A DNA stretch of 64,000 nt from Aliivibrio_A kagoshimensis (GTDB taxonomy: Bacteria; Pseudomonadota; Gammaproteobacteria; Enterobacterales; Vibrionaceae), in the NCBI RefSeq assembly GCF_050337105.1, contig NZ_JAKJSQ010000008.1, positions 22,121 to 86,120 on the forward strand, read 5' to 3'. Positions 59,391-64,000 of this stretch are shown here, in pieces (positions within the stretch are counted from its first letter, which is position 1; each line of letters begins with the position of its first letter). Both the position numbers and the translations under genes were made by a program. Under the pieces are notes generated by a model. It searched no databases, was not told the origin of the DNA, and saw only the letters and a list, made by a program, of their open reading frames with translations.

Positions 59391-62300
59391 ATGGACGTTA
59401 AATCAGGTATTGTTGGGAAGTTTCTCAATAGCTTCTTCCCTCCTATTTTAATCTTTACTCTGCTTCTGGCCGGCGCGATTTCGCTGACCATGACAGCGCG
59501 AGAAGAAGATCCCCAAATCATTGTTCCGATGGCTGATATTTTGGTGCAGGCCCCGGGATTGAGCCCATCGCAGATAGACAGTCAAATCACTCAGCCCCTT
59601 GAGAAGCTATTAAGCCAAATTGATGGTGTGGAAGATGTCTACTCCACCTCATTTAAAGGCTCAGCCCAAGTCACGGTTCGATTCTATGTGGGTGAAGCAA
59701 GAGAAGCATCACTGGTCAAACTGTACAACAAAATATACTCCAATCAAGATCGTATCCCCTCTTCCATCACTCACTGGATCATCAAACCCGTTGAAATTGA
59801 TGACGTCGCGGTGGTGGTTGCGGCTCTATACAGCACCAAACCAGAATTAACCGGTAATGCGCCGCTTAGACGAATTGCCGAACAGGCGGTGGATCAACTG
59901 CAAGCTATTGATGATACCAACGCGGTCACCGTGGTTGGAGGTACCCCACGTAGCATCAATATTGCTCTCGATGCGGCAGCCATGGCCAGCCGAATGACCA
60001 CCATAGAAGATATCCAACACGCTTTTTCGGTGACCAATCAGCATCAACAGCTAGGTAGCATTCATCAAAGTGGGGTGCGCTTTCAGTTAGAGAGTGGTCA
60101 GTTTTTTCAAAATAGCCAACAGGTTGAAAACAGCGTCATCAATGTGGTGAATGGCCAACCCGTCTACCTAAAAGACATTGCGACGGTGACCGATGGTGCC
60201 GATACTGCAACCAACCAAACTTGGTTTACATGGGGCCCTGCTGCCAGTCAATTTGATCAACGCACCAGCGAACCCTACCCAGCAGTATTTATTGCCATCG
60301 CAAAGAAAAAGGGCAGTAATGCGGTTTGGGTTGCCGATGACGCCGTCGCTCAACTCAAGCAGATGGCTTCCAACCAGTTTCCTGATCATGTCAATCTCTC
60401 TATCATCCGTAACTATGGTGACACCGCCAATGAGAAAGTGGGCAACCTGATCGCCAGTTTGGGTATTTCCATCCTTACCGTTGTAGTGTTTATTGGCGTC
60501 TTTCTTAATTGGCGTTCCGCTTTAGTGGTCGGGATCGCCATTCCCATCAGTTATGGTGCAGCCTTAACAATGGATTTAGCGTTTGGTTACACCATTAATC
60601 GAGTCACTCTATTTGCACTGATTTTAGCCCTTGGCCTGATTGTCGATGATCCCATCGCTAGCATCGATAACATCGAGCGATTTTTAAAACGCAAAGAACT
60701 CAGTAAGTCGAACGCGATTATTTTAGCCATGGCGGAGATCCGCAGTGCACTGTTAATGTCGACCGTAGCGATTGTGGTGGTGTTTACGCCCATGTTTTTC
60801 ATCACCGGCATGATGGGCCCTTATATGGCACCCTTGGCTTTTAACGTGCCCGTCAGTGTGGTGTTCAGTACGGCAGTTGCCTTTCTGATCACTCCTTGGC
60901 TGGCGAAAAAGATATTAAAAACGGCTCATGATAAAGGTCATTACCAGATAGAGGAGTCTCTGTTTTATCGCTTTTATCATCGTTTGCTTACGCCCCTACT
61001 TAACAGTCGACGCAACAGTAAGCTTTTCTTACTGCTTATTGCGGTGCTATTCGCTCTCTCCGCGTCACTTCCAGCCCTTCGTTTAGTCCCGTTAAAGCTG
61101 CTGCCTTATGATAATAAAAATGAGTTTCAGATCATCGTTAATATGCCTGAGCAGAGTAATCTCGAACTCACCTCTAATGCGCTCAGTGATTTTAGTGATT
61201 ACCTGCAACGAGTGCCTGAAGTAGTCTCGGTTTCAGGCTTTGCGGGTACTGCCTCACCAATGGACTTCAACGGTATGGTACGGCACTACTTCATGCGCGA
61301 CCAAGCCTATCAAGGGGAGCTTCGGGTTGTGTTAGCGGAGAAAAATCAACGACCTCAGCAATCTCATGAATTGGTGGTGAGAATTCGCCACGATCTAGAG
61401 GTCATCGCTATCCAGCATCAAGCTGATATACAACTGGTTGAAACCCCACCAGGACCGCCAGTTATTGCGACACTCACCGCCGAGGTATATGGCAGTGCGC
61501 ATACCCCTTATATTGAAATCCAGCAGGCTGCAGAGCAAGTTGCTACACGCATGAAAAGAGAACCATTTGTGTCGGAAGTTGATAGTTCCATTCAAGGGCA
61601 GATTGATACCTGGCAGTTTGTGGTTGATCAAGAGAAAGCCGCTTTATCGGGCATTGCCACCGCTGACATCAATCAAACACTGTTGGCAGCGAACAGCGGC
61701 ATGGTCATCAGTTACTTACAAGATAGCCATGAACTGCATCCACTCCCTATCATCATTCGCCTGCCCACTCACAAAAGAGACAATCTTAATCAGTTAAACC
61801 AACTGTATGTGCGTGGCGCTCCAGGGATCACCAAAACCATCGAAAATGGCAAAGTCACTGATGCCGGACGTTCGATGGTACAACTCTCAGAGCTGGGGCA
61901 ATTTATAAGAGCAGACTCTGAACAGCCGATCTATCGAAAAAACTTAAAACCGGTGGTGTATGTGTACGGTGAGTCCGTTGGCCGAGTCCCTTCTGAAATT
62001 GTGGCTGATATCATGACGGATCAACAACACAGCATAGCGGATATTCAAGACGGTGGAATCATCAACAGCTTAGCCAGTCGACACTACTTTAATAATGGTG
62101 GTGGCGATCACTGGGCTGTCAACACCGACATCTCTGTTGATTGGAGTGGAGAAGGCGAGTGGAAGATTACCCTCGATGTATTTAGGGATCTCGGCATTGG
62201 TTATGGGGTAGCGCTGCTTGGTGTCTTTGTCATTATGGTACTTCAAACCGGCCTGCCTGCAGTTTCTGGTATTATCATGCTGGCCATTCCTCTGACCGTA

Positions 62301-62744
62301 ATTGGAATTATGCCCGGTTTCTGGATTCTCAACATGATTGGTACCACCCAAATAAATGGCATGCCCAACCCCGCTCTGTTTACCGCCACCGCCATGATCG
62401 GGATGATCGCGCTAGCAGGCATCGTGGTACGAAACTCACTGGTACTGATTGAGTTTATTCACCAATCGCTCAAAGCCGGCGAACCCTTGCAGAGCGCACT
62501 CATCAAAGCCGGTGCCGTCAGAATGAGGCCTATATTGCTCACTGCGGGAACCACCCTGTTAGGAAATATCGTCATCACTTTAGACCCAATATTTAATGGC
62601 CTCGCGTGGGCGGTCATCTTTGGTATTACTGCCTCAACCGTGTTTACCTTGGTCGTGATTCCAGTGGTCTATCACTTAGTTTACGCTAACCAAGCTGGGC
62701 ACGGCATTGCGGTTACTTCCGTTCAAAAGGAGTCGGACCAATGA
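59391..62744 (+). CDS. RND efflux permease (HAE1 class)
   Basis: A 1117-residue inner-membrane pump, somewhat longer than the usual 1020-1060. Helix 1 and the start of the porter domain (REEDPQI near 38, unlike the EFP of AcrB), the helix-4 motif LGLIVDDPIASIDNIER (near 412, with the proton-relay DD) and a second large periplasmic loop are visible. GGAGGG precedes the ATG. It follows pmpB by 25 bases, so it belongs to the persulfide-controlled operon. The adaptor gene comes after rather than before it. Confidence 0.92.
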   Translation: MDVKSGIVGKFLNSFFPPILIFTLLLAGAISLTMTAREEDPQIIVPMADILVQAPGLSPSQIDSQITQPLEKLLSQIDGVEDVYSTSFKGSAQVTVRFYVGEAREASLVKLYNKIYSNQDRIPSSITHWIIKPVEIDDVAVVVAALYSTKPELTGNAPLRRIAEQAVDQLQAIDDTNAVTVVGGTPRSINIALDAAAMASRMTTIEDIQHAFSVTNQHQQLGSIHQSGVRFQLESGQFFQNSQQVENSVINVVNGQPVYLKDIATVTDGADTATNQTWFTWGPAASQFDQRTSEPYPAVFIAIAKKKGSNAVWVADDAVAQLKQMASNQFPDHVNLSIIRNYGDTANEKVGNLIASLGISILTVVVFIGVFLNWRSALVVGIAIPISYGAALTMDLAFGYTINRVTLFALILALGLIVDDPIASIDNIERFLKRKELSKSNAIILAMAEIRSALLMSTVAIVVVFTPMFFITGMMGPYMAPLAFNVPVSVVFSTAVAFLITPWLAKKILKTAHDKGHYQIEESLFYRFYHRLLTPLLNSRRNSKLFLLLIAVLFALSASLPALRLVPLKLLPYDNKNEFQIIVNMPEQSNLELTSNALSDFSDYLQRVPEVVSVSGFAGTASPMDFNGMVRHYFMRDQAYQGELRVVLAEKNQRPQQSHELVVRIRHDLEVIAIQHQADIQLVETPPGPPVIATLTAEVYGSAHTPYIEIQQAAEQVATRMKREPFVSEVDSSIQGQIDTWQFVVDQEKAALSGIATADINQTLLAANSGMVISYLQDSHELHPLPIIIRLPTHKRDNLNQLNQLYVRGAPGITKTIENGKVTDAGRSMVQLSELGQFIRADSEQPIYRKNLKPVVYVYGESVGRVPSEIVADIMTDQQHSIADIQDGGIINSLASRHYFNNGGGDHWAVNTDISVDWSGEGEWKITLDVFRDLGIGYGVALLGVFVIMVLQTGLPAVSGIIMLAIPLTVIGIMPGFWILNMIGTTQINGMPNPALFTATAMIGMIALAGIVVRNSLVLIEFIHQSLKAGEPLQSALIKAGAVRMRPILLTAGTTLLGNIVITLDPIFNGLAWAVIFGITASTVFTLVVIPVVYHLVYANQAGHGIAVTSVQKESDQ

Positions 62745-63802
62745 AAAATAAACTCATTATCGCTTTAGCATTTATCGGATTAGGTTTGCTGTTTGTCATG
62801 ATGGCAGGCGGTTTTGAAAAAAAATTGGATATGGCACTACTACCAACTCAGACGCCCACATACCAATCACAGCCTACCGCAGAGGTGAGTTTGCAAGTGA
62901 TTGATGCTTGGCAAACCTATACGGGTTCAATCATTGCCGATCAAAAAGTGACGTTATCAGCCCGAATTACTGCCCAAGTCGCCGATGTATTGGTGGATGT
63001 GGGTGATAGGGTAAAAGCGGGGGATATCTTAATTCGATTGGATAATCTGGATCTGAATGCACGAGTACGTCAAAACGAGCAAGCCATTGCCAGTGCTCAA
63101 GCTCAGCTTAATATTGCCCGAAAAGAGTACACTCGAACCCAATCGTTGGTCAGTAAAAAACTGGTGGCACAATCCAAACTAGACAGTGCACTGAGCACCC
63201 TGCAATCTGCAAAAGCCAACTTTAAACAAGCGCAAGCCTCATTAGATGAAGCGACCACCACTTACGGATACAGCATCATTGCTGCACCATTCGATGGGTT
63301 AATCACTCAGAAGAATGTGAATAAAGGGGACATCGCCTCACCGGGTGTAAACATGTTAGCCATGTACAATCCCGACTCGATGGTGATGCAGGCGTATATA
63401 GCAGCCAGTCAACGTCATCAACTAGCGCTTAATCAAACTTGGCCAGTATCACTTCCAGAACAAGATATTCGTCTGACCGGACATATTTCAGAAATTAACC
63501 CATCATCTGATGCCAACTCGAGAAGCATTGTGGTGAAGCTCAGTATCGATGCAAGTAACAAACAGCCACTCTTCCCTGGCACTTATGCCAAAGTCGCTAT
63601 CAAAACAGGGACAAAATCTGCGTTGATCATCCCCGCTTCATCGGTATATCGAATCGGTCAACTGCAGTATGTAAAACTCATTAAAACAGATAACAGTATA
63701 GTGCCAAGATTGGTTGAGACCACCGTTGATGACAGTGGCTTATTGCGTGTCACTAAAGGGCTATCTTCGGAGGAGAGAGTACTGCTTGAACCTAATGATT
63801 AA
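62741..63802 (+). CDS. RND periplasmic adaptor (membrane-fusion protein)
   Basis: A 353-residue adaptor with one N-terminal helix (residues 4-23), no lipobox, the lipoyl/biotinyl-like half motif SARITAQVADVLVDVGDRVKAGDILIRLDN (about 72-100), a coiled-coil hairpin (100-165) and the second half AAPFDGLITQKNVNKGDIASPG near 183. Its ATG overlaps the RND stop by four bases. No TolC-type gene is in the window. Confidence 0.92.
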   Translation: MKNKLIIALAFIGLGLLFVMMAGGFEKKLDMALLPTQTPTYQSQPTAEVSLQVIDAWQTYTGSIIADQKVTLSARITAQVADVLVDVGDRVKAGDILIRLDNLDLNARVRQNEQAIASAQAQLNIARKEYTRTQSLVSKKLVAQSKLDSALSTLQSAKANFKQAQASLDEATTTYGYSIIAAPFDGLITQKNVNKGDIASPGVNMLAMYNPDSMVMQAYIAASQRHQLALNQTWPVSLPEQDIRLTGHISEINPSSDANSRSIVVKLSIDASNKQPLFPGTYAKVAIKTGTKSALIIPASSVYRIGQLQYVKLIKTDNSIVPRLVETTVDDSGLLRVTKGLSSEERVLLEPND

Positions 63803-63832
63803 GTAACAAAAATGCTACGGTAGGAATAATCG

Positions 63833-63877
63833 ACAGACAAAAAAAAAGATGCGTCGACAGGGGATCGAGGCATCTTC
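63833..63877 (-). terminator. Terminator-like hairpin, minus-strand T run
   Basis: AAGATGC-G-TCGA / TCGA-G-GCATCTT, 11 pairs and one mismatch around CAGGGGA. The run of A before it reads as T on the minus strand, so it may end a leftward transcript coming from beyond the window; on the plus strand it would be a weak end for the RND operon. Confidence 0.5.
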
Positions 63878-64000
63878 TAACCGAATTCTTGGTTTAAAGA
63901 TAGATAAAAAAATTACTGCCTATGGACAAGAGGTTCCAAAGACATGATGTTGAAGCGATACTTCACAATCGAAAAAATCATAGCACTCTATGACCTAGCC

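Noticed and set aside
63880..64000. Short leftward frame (MIFSIVKYRFN...) at the right edge
   Set aside because: Only about 22 codons from the first ATG with a stop just upstream; no SD or family. The minus-strand terminator next to it hints at a leftward gene, but not this one with confidence.
1..64000. CRISPR arrays, tRNA/rRNA genes, prophage or complete insertion sequences
   Set aside because: Read for regularly spaced repeats, cloverleaf-like arms and IS ends; none was convincing in this window.

Overview
The window reads as chromosomal DNA of a marine gammaproteobacterium, most likely Vibrionaceae (Vibrio or a close relative). Supporting signs are the overall gene repertoire, an ArfA of the Vibrio type, many c-di-GMP enzymes, TRAP transporters, a HlyU/BigR-like ArsR regulator and moderate AT content. 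It is a draft-quality sequence: 13 N calls are present, 11 of them clustered at 5919-6335. No rRNA, tRNA, CRISPR array or prophage was recognised.

Left end (1-7.7 kb): the 3' part of feoB with a small Cys-rich partner, a lone DUF2235 hydrolase, an AbiEi/AbiEii-type toxin-antitoxin pair, a RAYT/Y1 transposase and a HAD phosphatase. Next comes a stretch of gene decay: yefM and yoeB remnants with a frameshift, a nonsense codon and several deletions, joined in frame to the ATPase end of a histidine kinase. From 7.8 to 10.6 kb lies a three-gene FecBCD-type metal/chelate importer behind a 40-bp perfect palindrome that resembles a Zur box. The importer is bracketed by an 88-bp direct repeat that includes the last codons of the kinase.

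10.9-21.5 kb: a complete carbon-phosphorus lyase operon, phnCDEFGHIJKLMNP, with a Pho-box-like site in front. It imports phosphonates and strips phosphate from them. 21.5-31.8 kb: a uronate catabolism regulon. One minus-strand unit carries the TRAP permeases, uxuB, uxaC, kdgK, eda and an unknown gene. The plus strand carries the TRAP binding protein, the UxuR-type regulator and uxuA. Repeated ATTGGT-N2-ACCAAT operators tie the two arms together. The enzymes form a full route from glucuronate to pyruvate and glyceraldehyde 3-phosphate.

31.9-51.9 kb is a mixed region: a YfcC permease, a TPR-GGDEF protein broken by one stop codon, an SRPBCC protein, NrtS plus a soluble MCP, ArfA with its stop codon inside a terminator hairpin, GST/HxlR, AlkB, GNAT, a REC-GGDEF-EAL protein, an iron alcohol dehydrogenase, a head-to-head pair of wrecked genes (GGDEF and choloylglycine hydrolase), a POT transporter, an esterase, YwbE, LysR/NemA and a CoA-disulfide-reductase-rhodanese.

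52.2-57.8 kb: a dimethylargininase gene followed by a basic-amino-acid ABC importer, transcribed from a clear -24/-12 (sigma-54) promoter and divergent from a RocR-like enhancer-binding protein. 57.8-63.8 kb: a persulfide-type ArsR sensor (two Cys spaced 66 residues), two YeeE/YedE sulfur channels, a DUF2892 protein and an RND pump with its adaptor, suggesting a sulfane-sulfur-responsive transport unit.
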